Shown here in pieces: positions 44,336 to 53,957 of a stretch of DNA of 64,000 nt. Within the stretch, counting starts at the first letter, position 1, and each line of letters begins with the position of its first letter. The DNA lies in contig JAFQIF010000066.1 in the NCBI GenBank assembly GCA_017397695.1, positions 28,933 to 92,932 on the forward strand, written 5' to 3'. The DNA is from Clostridia bacterium (GTDB lineage: Bacteria; Bacillota_A; Clostridia; Christensenellales; Aristaeellaceae). Under the pieces are notes generated by a model. That model saw nothing but the letters and a program-made list of their open reading frames with translations. It was not told the DNA's origin and did no database searches. The position numbers were made by a program, and so were the translations under genes.

Positions 44336-44357
44336 TTTATAAAGAGAGGTGTTTCGT

Positions 44358-44822
44358 ATGAGGCTGCTCAGCGATTCGATCGAGGATTTTATCAAAGCGC
44401 TCATGGAAGACGAGACGCATGAAATAGAATTGAGAAGAAATGAGCTTGCGGAGCATTTTCAGTGTGCACCGTCACAGATCAACTATGTGCTGGCGACGCG
44501 TTTCACGCCGGATCACGGATACGTGATCGAGTCTAGGCGTGGCGGCGGCGGATATATCCGTATCGTTCGGCTGGCGGCAACAAGCAGGGAAGAGCTTCTG
44601 CAGTCGCTGTATCAGCGTATCGGTACATCGATCAGCGGCGCTGATGCAGCCAGGATTGTAGAGCATCTGAAGATGGAGAAGATTGTCACTTCAGATGAAG
44701 CAGCGTTGATGCTTGCCGCATTGTCCCCGCAGGCAGTTCCGCTGCCGCTGGCCATGAAGGATGCGCTCTGCGCGGGTACGCTGCGCAGCATGATTCTTGC
44801 GCTGGCTAAGCGTCGGATCTGA
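44358..44822 (+). CDS. ctsR: CtsR heat-shock repressor
   Basis: 154 residues from the ATG at 44358; a GTG 9 bases earlier lies in the ribosome-binding region. CtsR represses clp genes and releases DNA at high temperature. The N-terminal winged-helix domain contains QCAPSQINYVLATRFT and the heat-sensing Gly loop ESRRGGGGYIRI. The C-terminal half is the dimer/McsB-interaction domain. A matching operator precedes the gene. clpC follows after 20 bases with no mcsA or mcsB between them, unlike Bacillus. Confidence 0.95.
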   Translation: MRLLSDSIEDFIKALMEDETHEIELRRNELAEHFQCAPSQINYVLATRFTPDHGYVIESRRGGGGYIRIVRLAATSREELLQSLYQRIGTSISGADAARIVEHLKMEKIVTSDEAALMLAALSPQAVPLPLAMKDALCAGTLRSMILALAKRRI

Positions 44823-44842
44823 TAACCTTACAGGAGGTAGAT

Positions 44843-47188
44843 ATGGTGAATATCCCTAAGGGGTTCACGCAGAGTGCAATCAAAGCGCTGGTTCAGGCAC
44901 AGATTTGTGCAGCGGCTATGGGTCAGGAAAGGCTGGGTACGGGCCATATTGTAGTCGGATTGTGCAAAAGCGGAGATAATCTGACACAATGTATCCTGGG
45001 TGATCTATCGGCGCAAGAACTTGAAAAAGAGGTGCTCAGCCGTTACGGACGCGGTGAAGCTGGATTTTCCAGGATCACGGGGATCACGCCGCATGCCCAG
45101 CGTGTGCTGCTGCGCGCACTCAGCTATGCGAATCCTGAAAAGAAAACATTGGCTGGCATTGCGCATATCTGGCAGGAAATGCTTTTTGAAGAGGGATGTT
45201 GTGGGCTCAATGTGCTCACGTATCTTGGCAAGACGATCGACGGTATGCGTGCAGCATTGCTGGATGCAGCGGGTGAAATTGAGCGTCCCATGGCAGCCAA
45301 GAGTATTAGGGCATCATCGTTGCCTGTTTCCGGTCAGGAGGCTGAGGCTGTGCAACGCGCCGAGCAAAAGCAGAAGGAAGAAAGTGTTCCGTCTGAACAA
45401 GTACTGGATCAGTATGCGCGTAACCTGACAAAAGCTGCACGAAACGGAGAACTTGAGCCGCTGATTGGGCGTCACGAGGAAGTGGAGTCTATGATTCGTG
45501 TGCTTGGTAAAAAAATGAAGAATAATCCTCTCCTCATTGGCGAGCCAGGTGTAGGAAAGTCTGCATTGGTAGAAGGTCTGGCTGCGCGGATTGCTAAAAG
45601 CGATGTGCCGTCAATGCTTTCTGGCGCACAGGTTTATGCATTGGATATGGCTCAAATCATTGCTGGAAGCAAATATCGTGGCGAGTTTGAAGAGCGTATC
45701 AAGAAAGTACTTGCCAGCGTGATGGATATGGGGAATGTTATCTTGTTTATCGATGAAATGCATACGCTCATCGGTGCTGGCAGTTCGAGCGAGGGGTCCA
45801 TGGATGCGGCTAATCTGCTTAAGCCTGCGCTGGCGAGAGGACAGGTGCGCATCATCGGTGCGACCACCTATAAAGAATATCGCAAATATGTGGAAAAGGA
45901 TGCTGCGCTAGCAAGGCGTTTTCAGCGTATTGATGTTCGCGAACCGGATCAGGAAGAAACGCTCAGGATACTAGACGGTCTCCGCGGGCGTTATGAAGCA
46001 TACCATCATGTGACAATTGCCGACGATGCACTGCACTCAGCGGTGGAGTTGTCTGCTCGTTATGTGACAGACCGGTATATGCCGGATAAAGCAATTGATC
46101 TGATTGATGAGGCATCCTCAATGGCGAAGCTTTCGATATGGAAAACGGAGCATGATCCTGACGAAGTGGTTATTCATGCTGAAGAGATTGCCAGGGTTGT
46201 CGCGCAATGGACTGGCGTGCCGGTTGAACGGATAGGAACGGATAACCAACAGGACATTCTTCAGCTCGAAGGTAAATTGAATCGGAGAATTGTTGGTCAG
46301 GAAGAGGCGGTATCGTCAATGGCACGTGCTCTGCGCCGTTCTCGTGCGGGGCTGGGCGATCCTTCCAGACCACTTGGTGTATTCATGCTGCTGGGGCCGT
46401 CAGGCGTAGGCAAAACGGAACTGTGCAAGGCGCTTAGCGAGGCGCTCTTTGGCAGCGAAGAGGCGCTGATTCGCATTGATATGTCTGAATATAGCGAAGA
46501 GGCCTCGGCGTCCCGCCTGATCGGTTCCCCACCCGGTTACGTAGGACATGGCGAAGGCGGACAACTTACGGATGCTGTGCTCAAACGTCCGTATTCCGTT
46601 GTTTTGTTTGATGAGATTGAAAAGGCGCATCCAAAGATTTTTAGCTTGCTGCTCCAGCTTCTGGATGATGGCCATCTCACAGACAGTGTGGGTCATAAGG
46701 TCAACTTTAAGAATACCATCGTCGTAATGACCTCGAATGCAGGCGTCTCCTTCGATATGGAGAAAAAGCTCGGCTTTGCTTCTGCGGAGCAGCCCAGCGA
46801 GACCGGAAAAGCCATTATGGCACAGGTGAAGCGCATGTTTAGACCGGAGTTTTTGGGCCGTATCGATGAGTTGATTGTCATGCATAGTCTGACGCAATCC
46901 GACGGTGAGCGTATTGCGGCGCTGATGCTTGGTAGAATTGCGCAGCAGCTGGCGAGGCAGGGTGTGATGCTTGAATATGAAGATGCTGTTCTGGTGCTTC
47001 TCGCCAAGGAAGGTGTGGATAGCATGAGCGGTGCGCGAAATCTTCGCCGAGTGATTGCAAAAAACGTGGAGGATCCGCTTAGCGACTTGTTGCTTGCACG
47101 AAACTGCACCGGTGAACGAATTGTGCTTCGGGTCAAGCAGGATCAGATTGGTATCGAATTGCCGCATGAAGAAACGGTGCTGGCATAA
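44843..47188 (+). CDS. clpC: ClpC-type AAA+ unfoldase lacking the middle (M/UVR) domain
   Basis: 781 residues. Unfolds proteins for degradation by ClpP. An N-terminal repeat domain (1-145) and a linker are followed by D1 with Walker A GEPGVGKS at 233-240 and D2 with GPSGVGKT at 518-525; both Walker B and sensor regions look intact (LFIDEMHTL, VLFDEIEKA). A ClpP-docking LGF loop is in EKKLGFASA. Between LIDEASSMAKL (about 420) and RVVAQWTGVPV there are only about 20 residues, whereas ClpC normally has the about 50-residue coiled-coil M domain with a UVR motif here. That layout is ClpA-like. The gene is cotranscribed with ctsR and presumably CtsR-repressed. Confidence 0.93.
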   Translation: MVNIPKGFTQSAIKALVQAQICAAAMGQERLGTGHIVVGLCKSGDNLTQCILGDLSAQELEKEVLSRYGRGEAGFSRITGITPHAQRVLLRALSYANPEKKTLAGIAHIWQEMLFEEGCCGLNVLTYLGKTIDGMRAALLDAAGEIERPMAAKSIRASSLPVSGQEAEAVQRAEQKQKEESVPSEQVLDQYARNLTKAARNGELEPLIGRHEEVESMIRVLGKKMKNNPLLIGEPGVGKSALVEGLAARIAKSDVPSMLSGAQVYALDMAQIIAGSKYRGEFEERIKKVLASVMDMGNVILFIDEMHTLIGAGSSSEGSMDAANLLKPALARGQVRIIGATTYKEYRKYVEKDAALARRFQRIDVREPDQEETLRILDGLRGRYEAYHHVTIADDALHSAVELSARYVTDRYMPDKAIDLIDEASSMAKLSIWKTEHDPDEVVIHAEEIARVVAQWTGVPVERIGTDNQQDILQLEGKLNRRIVGQEEAVSSMARALRRSRAGLGDPSRPLGVFMLLGPSGVGKTELCKALSEALFGSEEALIRIDMSEYSEEASASRLIGSPPGYVGHGEGGQLTDAVLKRPYSVVLFDEIEKAHPKIFSLLLQLLDDGHLTDSVGHKVNFKNTIVVMTSNAGVSFDMEKKLGFASAEQPSETGKAIMAQVKRMFRPEFLGRIDELIVMHSLTQSDGERIAALMLGRIAQQLARQGVMLEYEDAVLVLLAKEGVDSMSGARNLRRVIAKNVEDPLSDLLLARNCTGERIVLRVKQDQIGIELPHEETVLA

Positions 47189-47192
47189 TATG

Positions 47193-47219
47193 GCGAAAGC
47201 GGGCGCTGCCCGCTTTTGC
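47193..47219 (+). terminator. terminator-like hairpin after clpC
   Basis: GCGAAAGCGGGC pairs with GCCCGCTTTTGC (12 positions, one wobble) around a 3-base loop, 4 bases after the clpC stop. The downstream side is TTCATC, with T-rich bases inside the stem. Confidence 0.68.
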
Positions 47220-47236
47220 TTCATCATAAGATTTTC

Positions 47237-47265
47237 TTGCATGGTGCGCAGAGATGTTTTACAAT
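47237..47265 (+). promoter_or_regulatory. vegetative promoter of the mrfAB-like operon
   Basis: TTGCAT, 17 bases, TACAAT, 41 bases before the helicase gene. Confidence 0.65.
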
Positions 47266-47306
47266 AGAACGTAACATGGAGCATTGATGCTTGGGAGGGA
47301 TTACGG

Positions 47307-49577
47307 ATGAATCTTGAACAGCTTCTGGGCTGGCTGAAAAATACGCCTTCTTTCATGGAGAATGTTACGCATTGGGAGACAATTCCGGCAAAAGATGCGG
47401 AGTATGAAGCGTTTCCTCCTGGGATTGACAGCCGTATTCCACCGGTGCTTGCTTCGCGTGGAGTGTACCAACTCTATAGTCATCAGCGACGCGCCTTTGA
47501 TTTTGCACAGCTGCGTAGAGATATGTGCGTGGTGACGCCTACTGCTTCTGGCAAGACCCTGTGTTATAATCTTCCCGTACTTGACACAATTCTTAAAGAG
47601 CCTGATGCGCGTGCATTGTATCTGTTTCCGACAAAGGCGCTTTCTGCGGATCAGGTATCGGAGCTTTACGAGCTTATCGAGGCGATGGGCGTGGATGTGA
47701 AAACCTTCACCTATGACGGAGATACGCCTGCAGCTGCACGCAGGCAGGTACGTCAGGCGGGGCATATCGTCGTGACGAATCCTGATATGCTGCATTCCGG
47801 CATCCTGCCGCATCATACCAAGTGGGTCAAACTCTTTGAAAACCTGCGCTACATCGTAATAGATGAAATCCATGCCTATAGAGGTGTGTTTGGCTCCAAT
47901 CTGGCCAATGTCATTCGAAGGCTGATTCGCCTCTGCGAATTTTACGGTTCGAAGCCGCAGTTTATCTGCTGTTCGGCAACGATTGCCAATCCGGCAGAGT
48001 TGGCACGAACGCTTATAGGCCGCCCGGTAGAATTGATTGACAAAAGCGGTGCAGCCAGCGGAGAAAAGCATATCGTTTTTTATAATCCGCCCGTAGTGAA
48101 TCGTCAGCTTGGCGTACGTAAGTCTGTTCTTCAGGAGACGCTGAGAATTGCTTCTATGCTGGTGGATAACGACATATCCACCATTGTTTTCGGAAAGTCC
48201 AGGCTGACAGTAGAAGTGCTGACGCGTCATCTCAAAGAGCGGGTACGCGATCCGCTTGGCAACGCAGGCAGGGTGCGAGGATATCGGGGTGGATACCTGC
48301 CTACGCTCAGACGTGAGATTGAGCGCGGTCTGCGCAAAGGAGAAATCCGAGCCGTGGTTTCTACTAATGCGCTGGAACTTGGAATCGATATTGGCCAGCT
48401 TGATGCATGCGTGATGTGTGGTTATCCAGGGTCTATTGCCAGTACATGGCAAGAAGCCGGCCGCGCGGGTCGGCGAAAGAATACTGCGCTGATCATTGTT
48501 GTGGCGTCTTCATCTGCTCTGGATCAGTATATTGTGACGCATCCGCAGTATTTTTTCGGACAGTCTCCGGAGAATGCACTCGTGCATCCGGATAACTTGT
48601 ATGTACTGCTCAATCATGTTAAATGCGCGGCTTACGAATTGCCGTTTGAAGTGGGTGAAAGCTACGCGCAGGGTGTTTCTACGCAGGAATTGCTGGATTA
48701 CTTGTGCGAGGAGCGTATTCTCAATTTGGCTGGAAGCCGCTATTATTGGATGGCGGAAGAATTCCCTGCTGCTGATCTGTCTCTGCGTTCGGTAACCAGC
48801 GAAAACTTTGTGATCATTGATATTACTAACGCTGCACATCATAATGTTATTGGCGAAATGGACCGCTATACGGTTTCCATGCTTTTGCATGAGCATGCCA
48901 TCTACATGCACGAGGGACAGCAATTCCAGGTGGAAAAACTGGATTTTACAGAGAAAAAAGCCTATGTGCGCAGTGTTGATGTGGATTATTACACAGACGC
49001 TGATCTCAATACGAGCGTAAAGGTACTGGATGTGCTCAAGGAGCAGCCGCTTGGAAAAGGGTCGCTGGCTTACGGCGAAGTACTGGTTACGTGGCTGGTA
49101 ACCATGTTCAAAAAGTTCAAGCTTGATACGCAGGAGACGCTTGGCTTTGGTCCTGTGGATCTACCGGAGCTTGAAATGCCGACTAACGCATGTTGGTGGG
49201 CGCTAGACGAGCAGCTGACCGGAGGATTATCTATGGACGATCTGCAGGGAGGTATGCTGGGTATTGCTAATGCGCTCAGGCAAATTATTCCGCTGTATCT
49301 GATGTGTTCACCGGGTGATATCTGTGTGCAATACCGTGTGCGTGATCCGTTCACGAAGCTGCCGACGATCGTGGTATTTGATAATTACGCGGGTGGCATC
49401 GGCCTGAGCGAGCGAGTCTATGGCATGCGAAACTTGATATTTAGCGATGTGTATGCGTTGATTCAGGGCTGTCCGTGCGATGCCGGCTGTCCATCCTGTG
49501 TGGGGCCTCGTGCTGAAGTGGGTGATCGAGGCAAACAGACGGCGCTGCTGCTGACGGAAAGGCTGATGTCGCTATGA
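47307..49577 (+). CDS. mrfA: DEAD/DEAH-box helicase, MrfA/YprA-like
   Basis: 756 residues. Superfamily 2 motifs: PTASGKT (motif I, near 80), DEIHAYRG (motif II), SATIANP (motif III), and STNALELGIDIGQLD plus QEAGRAGRR (motifs V and VI). The C-terminal DUF1998/MZB domain has four closely spaced cysteines in GCPCDAGCPSCVGP, the zinc site of B. subtilis MrfA, a 3'-5' helicase that with MrfB excises mitomycin C damage. The next gene starts 4 bases before this stop and is a MrfB-like nuclease, so the pair matches the Bacillus mrfAB (yprAB) operon. Its own promoter precedes it. Confidence 0.92.
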   Translation: MNLEQLLGWLKNTPSFMENVTHWETIPAKDAEYEAFPPGIDSRIPPVLASRGVYQLYSHQRRAFDFAQLRRDMCVVTPTASGKTLCYNLPVLDTILKEPDARALYLFPTKALSADQVSELYELIEAMGVDVKTFTYDGDTPAAARRQVRQAGHIVVTNPDMLHSGILPHHTKWVKLFENLRYIVIDEIHAYRGVFGSNLANVIRRLIRLCEFYGSKPQFICCSATIANPAELARTLIGRPVELIDKSGAASGEKHIVFYNPPVVNRQLGVRKSVLQETLRIASMLVDNDISTIVFGKSRLTVEVLTRHLKERVRDPLGNAGRVRGYRGGYLPTLRREIERGLRKGEIRAVVSTNALELGIDIGQLDACVMCGYPGSIASTWQEAGRAGRRKNTALIIVVASSSALDQYIVTHPQYFFGQSPENALVHPDNLYVLLNHVKCAAYELPFEVGESYAQGVSTQELLDYLCEERILNLAGSRYYWMAEEFPAADLSLRSVTSENFVIIDITNAAHHNVIGEMDRYTVSMLLHEHAIYMHEGQQFQVEKLDFTEKKAYVRSVDVDYYTDADLNTSVKVLDVLKEQPLGKGSLAYGEVLVTWLVTMFKKFKLDTQETLGFGPVDLPELEMPTNACWWALDEQLTGGLSMDDLQGGMLGIANALRQIIPLYLMCSPGDICVQYRVRDPFTKLPTIVVFDNYAGGIGLSERVYGMRNLIFSDVYALIQGCPCDAGCPSCVGPRAEVGDRGKQTALLLTERLMSL

Positions 49578-50740
49578 GAAATCTGCGAGAGCGGCTGATG
49601 GCGGTTGCATCAGCCAAGCCGCTGGCGCCGGAGCAAAAGCCAAAGGCTGAGCCCTTTTTCAGACGGGAGCATATCGTTCCGCTTGATGAATTGCAAGGCG
49701 TGGAATATGCAACGTTGGAAGAAATCAAAGCGGTGGATCCGCTGTTTACAGGGACGAACTGGGATATCCGGCGGGTTCTGTTTCTTGATACGGAGACGAC
49801 AGGTTTGAACGGCGGCGCAGGCACGGTGGCATTTGAGATTGGCTTGGGCTTTGTTGATGCACGCGGCATGGTGATCAGGCAATACGTTATGCGGGATTAT
49901 AGCGAAGAGGGTGCTATGCTTGAGGAGATCGCATCTTTAATTCGTCGTTTTGATACCGTAGTATCGTTTAATGGAAAGTCTTTTGATCTTCCGCTTCTGG
50001 AATCTCGCATGGTGATGAATCGCATTCGGTTTAGTGTTACGCAGATGCCGCATCTGGATATTCTGCATGCAGCACGTCGTGTGTATAAGCTTAGATTAAG
50101 GCGCTGCAACCTGGCTTCGCTTGAAGAAGCTTTGCTTGGTCAGCATCGCTGTGATGATCTTCCGGGATCACAGGTCCCGCAGCGTTATTTTGATTATGTG
50201 CGAACAGGCGAGTTTGCACTGCTGGAGGATGTGCTGCACCATAATTTTGAGGATGTCAAGAGCCTTGCCAGCCTGACGGGGTATCTGTGCGCGGTTTTCA
50301 GACAGCCGGAAATCATCGACTATCCACAGGATCTTTTGGGCGTAGGCAGAACGCTCATGCGAAGCGGTAATACACAGCGCGCCAGAACATGCTTTAGGAT
50401 TTTAGGACACAGCACGTTGTCTGCCCAGGCACATATGCATCTTGCAATAAGCTATAAAAAAGAAAAGGAATGGGTAGAAGCTGCCGAAACTTGGCAAACC
50501 ATGGTTGCTCGAGGTGATGGCGGAATATGGCCGTATATTGAGCTTGCGAAGTATTACGAACATGTCGTCAGAGATATTCCAAGGGCGCTGAATTATGCAA
50601 GCGGCGCACTTCGTTATGTACTCAACGTGTCCCTTTTGTGGGATCAGGATGAGACACAAGTGACGTTGATTCGAAAGAGAATTGAAAGGTTGCAAAGGAA
50701 AATGAAAAGTACACCGGCCAGCGGTATTCAGGAGGAATAA
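49574..50740 (+). CDS. mrfB: RNase H-fold exonuclease with TPR tail, MrfB/YprB-like
   Basis: 388 residues. A DEDD-type exonuclease domain (about 65-250) has FLDTETTG (first acidic pair), VSFNGKSFDLPLLESR (second) and HNFEDVKSLASL (third), matching metal-binding positions in MrfB. The C-terminal part (from about 255) consists of TPR-like helices (AHMHLAISYKKEKEW, WPYIELAKYYEH). The ATG overlaps the helicase stop (ATGA). The role inferred from Bacillus is degrading the damaged strand opened by MrfA. An adjacent third gene also carries TPRs. Confidence 0.9.
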   Translation: MRNLRERLMAVASAKPLAPEQKPKAEPFFRREHIVPLDELQGVEYATLEEIKAVDPLFTGTNWDIRRVLFLDTETTGLNGGAGTVAFEIGLGFVDARGMVIRQYVMRDYSEEGAMLEEIASLIRRFDTVVSFNGKSFDLPLLESRMVMNRIRFSVTQMPHLDILHAARRVYKLRLRRCNLASLEEALLGQHRCDDLPGSQVPQRYFDYVRTGEFALLEDVLHHNFEDVKSLASLTGYLCAVFRQPEIIDYPQDLLGVGRTLMRSGNTQRARTCFRILGHSTLSAQAHMHLAISYKKEKEWVEAAETWQTMVARGDGGIWPYIELAKYYEHVVRDIPRALNYASGALRYVLNVSLLWDQDETQVTLIRKRIERLQRKMKSTPASGIQEE

Positions 50741-50745
50741 AAGCA

Positions 50746-51438
50746 ATGAGTTTTATGGGAAACATGACGGGCAATAAAGCATTGACCGCGCACAGCAAGG
50801 GCGATTACAGAACGGCTCTGAAGCTTTACGAGGAGGCCTATGCGAAAGGCATGGACAAGCCGAAGCTGCTTAAAAGCTACAGCGTGCTGCTGATTCGCAC
50901 CAGTCAGTTTGACAAAGCGCTTGAAATCATTAAGCAACTGGAAAAGATGCCGATGGATGCCAAGAGCAAGACGGACCTGCATATCAATTACGCAATCATT
51001 CTCTGGCAGAAGGGATATCTGGATCGTGCGCTGGAGATTCTGGAGGATGAGTTCCGTCATACCAAGAATGGAACGCTCTACAGCATCATAGGTTATCTCA
51101 AAATTGAGAAGGGTGATGTAGACGAGGCTATTCGCTTCAATCAGGAAGCAGTCGAGTATGATGATGAAGATGCAGTCTTCCTGGATAATCTGGCCCAAAG
51201 CTATTACCGCCTTAAGGGGGATAAGGAAACCGCAAAAGTGTATTTTGACAGGGCGATTGCAATCAGACCCAAGTCTATTGATACCAATTACTTCCTCGCG
51301 CTTTATGATATTGAGAACGGCGATATTGAGAGTGCTAAGGACAGGCTTGACCTTGCGCGCTTGGGTATGACGTCTCCGCTCAATTACGCGACTCCGGAGA
51401 TGATCGACGCCAAGCGTGATGAGTTGCGAAGCATGTAA
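50746..51438 (+). CDS. TPR-repeat protein downstream of mrfB
   Basis: 230 residues, soluble, composed almost entirely of tetratricopeptide repeats (for example HSKGDYRTALKLYEEAYAKG, and NLAQSYYRLKGDKETAKVYF near 145). There is no enzymatic motif. AGGAGG lies at the end of mrfB and the gap is 5 bases, so it is cotranscribed with the repair pair. It may be a scaffold for the MrfAB-like system or an unrelated passenger. A strong terminator follows. Confidence 0.85.
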   Translation: MSFMGNMTGNKALTAHSKGDYRTALKLYEEAYAKGMDKPKLLKSYSVLLIRTSQFDKALEIIKQLEKMPMDAKSKTDLHINYAIILWQKGYLDRALEILEDEFRHTKNGTLYSIIGYLKIEKGDVDEAIRFNQEAVEYDDEDAVFLDNLAQSYYRLKGDKETAKVYFDRAIAIRPKSIDTNYFLALYDIENGDIESAKDRLDLARLGMTSPLNYATPEMIDAKRDELRSM

Positions 51439-51447
51439 TCATATATG

Positions 51448-51482
51448 AAAGAAGCACCGCATTTGAGCGATGCTTCTTTTTG
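51448..51482 (+). terminator. bidirectional intrinsic terminator between the TPR gene and the PBP gene
   Basis: AAAGAAGCACCGC pairs with GCGATGCTTCTTT around a 6-base loop with one mismatch, then TTTTTG. The A-rich left arm gives a T-run on the other strand, so it can serve the convergent PBP gene too. Confidence 0.82.
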
Positions 51483-51528
51483 TTAAGGCTATGGTTATGT
51501 ATTTGCTACGTTTGAGCCCCTGCCTTAC

Positions 51529-53901
51529 TTATTGCACCTGCGTGGATAGTGCTGGCAGCAGACTGCGTAATCCTGCTAAGAAGCCTCCGGAGTCTGTGGA
51601 TGCAACCTGAGCGATCTGCACAGCTTGGTTGCCTTCTAGCCAAATGCCTTGCTGCAAAAGCTCTTCGTGGATAGGAATAATGCGGTAGGTGTACAAAACG
51701 CCAGGGATAGCGCTTTGATCGCTGTAAGTCATATTCTGGCCACTTGAACCGAGTACTTCTGTCAGAATGACGGATTCGCCGACTGCATCACGCTGAATTC
51801 GGTATCGTGCTTCTGCTACTGCTTTGAAATGCAGTTCTGGATAGCCGGCTGCGTCGTGTGAGACATAGAACGCGGAAGGAGCAGGAGGGGCATTCCATAG
51901 ATCGGAGACTGCATACGGGCGGTTTGCGGTGGTGAATACTTCGCTGATTCGATAGTCTTTGGGTGTTGTATTGCCTGCAAGCATGACAGACCGTCGAGAT
52001 GTGATCGCACGCTTGTCCAGCGTGAGCCAGATAAGGCCATCTGGCTCAGGAAACTCAGGCTTGTCTCTGCCTGCGTAGACCTCCTTAAAGAATGCTGCGG
52101 CGACAGAGGCGGTGTTTTTGCCGCCGGTTACACCGTTGGGGATTTTGTGCTTTGCGTCGGTCTGGTCAAATCCCATCCAGACTGCTACAGATAGTTCTGT
52201 GTTGTAAGCTGCCATCCAAATATCGCGATTGCCTCCGTTTGTAGATACTGTGCCGGTTTTGCCTGCTATAGGGGTATTGGCAGAGAGCATGCGTGTGCCT
52301 GTACCATTGGAGACAACGGATTGAAGCAGGGAAGTCATCAGGTATGCATTCTGTTCAGAAATAACGCGGTTTCCATCGATGCGGCGTTCATATACCACAT
52401 CTCCGGCAGCATTTGCAATGCGCTGAACGCAATATGGCTCGTGGTATATTCCACCATTAGCGTATGGAATATATGCAGCAGCAAGCTCAACCGGTGTGAC
52501 GCCATAGGTCATGGATCCGAGAGCGAGAGAAAGATTTCTGTCGCTGTTCTGGATAGGGATCCCCATTCTGGTCAGATAGTCAATGGCTGTATCGATTCCG
52601 ATTTCCTCCAGAAGACGGACAGCAGGGATATTCAGTGAATTGCGTACAGCGGTACGAAGCGTGACCGGGCCATAGTATCGGTCACCAGCATTCTGCGGCG
52701 TATATCCACCGGTAAAGCTTGTTCTTTCATCCAGAAGGACGGAAGCTGTTGTGTATCCTTTTTCAAGAGCAGGACCATAGACAGCCAGCGGTTTAAGCGC
52801 AGAGCCGGGTTGTCTCCGCATTTGCGTAGCCCGATTCAGACCGCGTTTGACTGAATAATTCCTTCCTCCAATCATCGCGCGGATAGCACCGGAGCGAGCA
52901 TCCAGCACGGCAAGCGCGCTTTGGACAGGCGTACCATCTGAAGCGTTTGATGGAAACAGACTGTTATTTGCATAAACGTTATCAGCAATCGCCTGAAGTT
53001 GCGGACTGAAGCCTGTATGAATGGAATATCCTCCTCGAATGAGCTCGTCAGCGGTGAGGCTGAGTAACCTGCTGCTTTCCTCGATCGCCTCGTCAATATA
53101 CCAATTGTATATTTCCGTATCTGCCTGTTTGGCAAGCACCCATGTGCTTTGCTGGACAGCTTCTTCATATTCGGCCGTTGTGATGAAACTGTGTTCTTTC
53201 ATGGTAGCCAGTATGTAGTCTCTGCGTGCCTTGTTGCTTTCGGGGCTGATATGAGGAGCGTATATGGAAGGCGCCTTGATCGAAGCAGCCAGGCTTGCAC
53301 TTTGCGCAACGGATAAACTGGATGCATCAATACCAAAATAGGAGTGAGCTGCAGCTTGAATGCCGTATGCGCCGCGCCCAAAGTATACAGTATTCAAATA
53401 CATTTCCAGAATTTCGTTCTTGCTGTATTGCTGCTCAATTTGGAAAGCAAGATAAATTTCCTCAAGCTTTCTTCGTATAGTCTTCCGGCTGCTCAGGTGT
53501 GTCAGCTTGGCCAGCTGCTGTGTAATCGTACTGGCGCCTTCTGCCAGTGTTCTGCTGGTCAGGTTACTTTTCAATGCGCCGAATATCCGATATATGTCAA
53601 TCCCCTTATGCGTATAGAATCGCAGATCTTCGGCGGCAATGAACGCATTCTGAGTATGCTCTGGTATTTCGGATAGCGAAACGATCATACGGTTTTCTGC
53701 ACCGCGTACATTGCTCATCAGTTCGCCGTTCATATCATATATGGAAGACGTCTGCGCCAGTCCATGCAGAAGCTTTGGATTCAGCGTCTGCCAGTTCGCA
53801 ACATCAAAAACGATAAAAAAGGCAGCAAAAAAAACAACGAACAAAAACAAAACGACGGAAACACCACCCAATAGCCGCCTTTTCTTCTTTTCCATGAGCA
53901 T
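51529..53901 (-). CDS. class A penicillin-binding protein (glycosyltransferase-transpeptidase, PBP1A-like)
   Basis: 790 residues. A Lys/Arg-rich cytoplasmic start and one membrane anchor (about 12-33) precede a GT51 domain with EDLRFYTHKG (catalytic E91) and GASTITQQLAK. The transpeptidase domain has SALK (SxxK), SLN (SxN) and KTGT motifs in order. The C-terminal about 100 residues resemble a fibronectin type III-like module (PPAPSAFYVS to about the end). It polymerises and crosslinks peptidoglycan outside the membrane. The start may be the first or second Met (MLMEKKK), since both fit the GGGAG site. It lies convergent to the TPR gene and divergent from spoIIAA. Confidence 0.94.
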   Translation of the reverse strand: MLMEKKKRRLLGGVSVVLFLFVVFFAAFFIVFDVANWQTLNPKLLHGLAQTSSIYDMNGELMSNVRGAENRMIVSLSEIPEHTQNAFIAAEDLRFYTHKGIDIYRIFGALKSNLTSRTLAEGASTITQQLAKLTHLSSRKTIRRKLEEIYLAFQIEQQYSKNEILEMYLNTVYFGRGAYGIQAAAHSYFGIDASSLSVAQSASLAASIKAPSIYAPHISPESNKARRDYILATMKEHSFITTAEYEEAVQQSTWVLAKQADTEIYNWYIDEAIEESSRLLSLTADELIRGGYSIHTGFSPQLQAIADNVYANNSLFPSNASDGTPVQSALAVLDARSGAIRAMIGGRNYSVKRGLNRATQMRRQPGSALKPLAVYGPALEKGYTTASVLLDERTSFTGGYTPQNAGDRYYGPVTLRTAVRNSLNIPAVRLLEEIGIDTAIDYLTRMGIPIQNSDRNLSLALGSMTYGVTPVELAAAYIPYANGGIYHEPYCVQRIANAAGDVVYERRIDGNRVISEQNAYLMTSLLQSVVSNGTGTRMLSANTPIAGKTGTVSTNGGNRDIWMAAYNTELSVAVWMGFDQTDAKHKIPNGVTGGKNTASVAAAFFKEVYAGRDKPEFPEPDGLIWLTLDKRAITSRRSVMLAGNTTPKDYRISEVFTTANRPYAVSDLWNAPPAPSAFYVSHDAAGYPELHFKAVAEARYRIQRDAVGESVILTEVLGSSGQNMTYSDQSAIPGVLYTYRIIPIHEELLQQGIWLEGNQAVQIAQVASTDSGGFLAGLRSLLPALSTQVQ

Positions 53902-53951
53902 AGGTCTCCCTTGAAATCGATCTAAGTGCTTTTTTCCCCGAAATGAAGCAG

Positions 53952-53957
53952 ATTATA
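53952..53957 (-). promoter_or_regulatory. candidate -10 box for the PBP gene
   Basis: A perfect TATAAT on the minus strand about 50 bases before the start codon. The best -35 at 17 bases spacing (TACATT) is poor, so only the -10 is supported. Confidence 0.4.
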
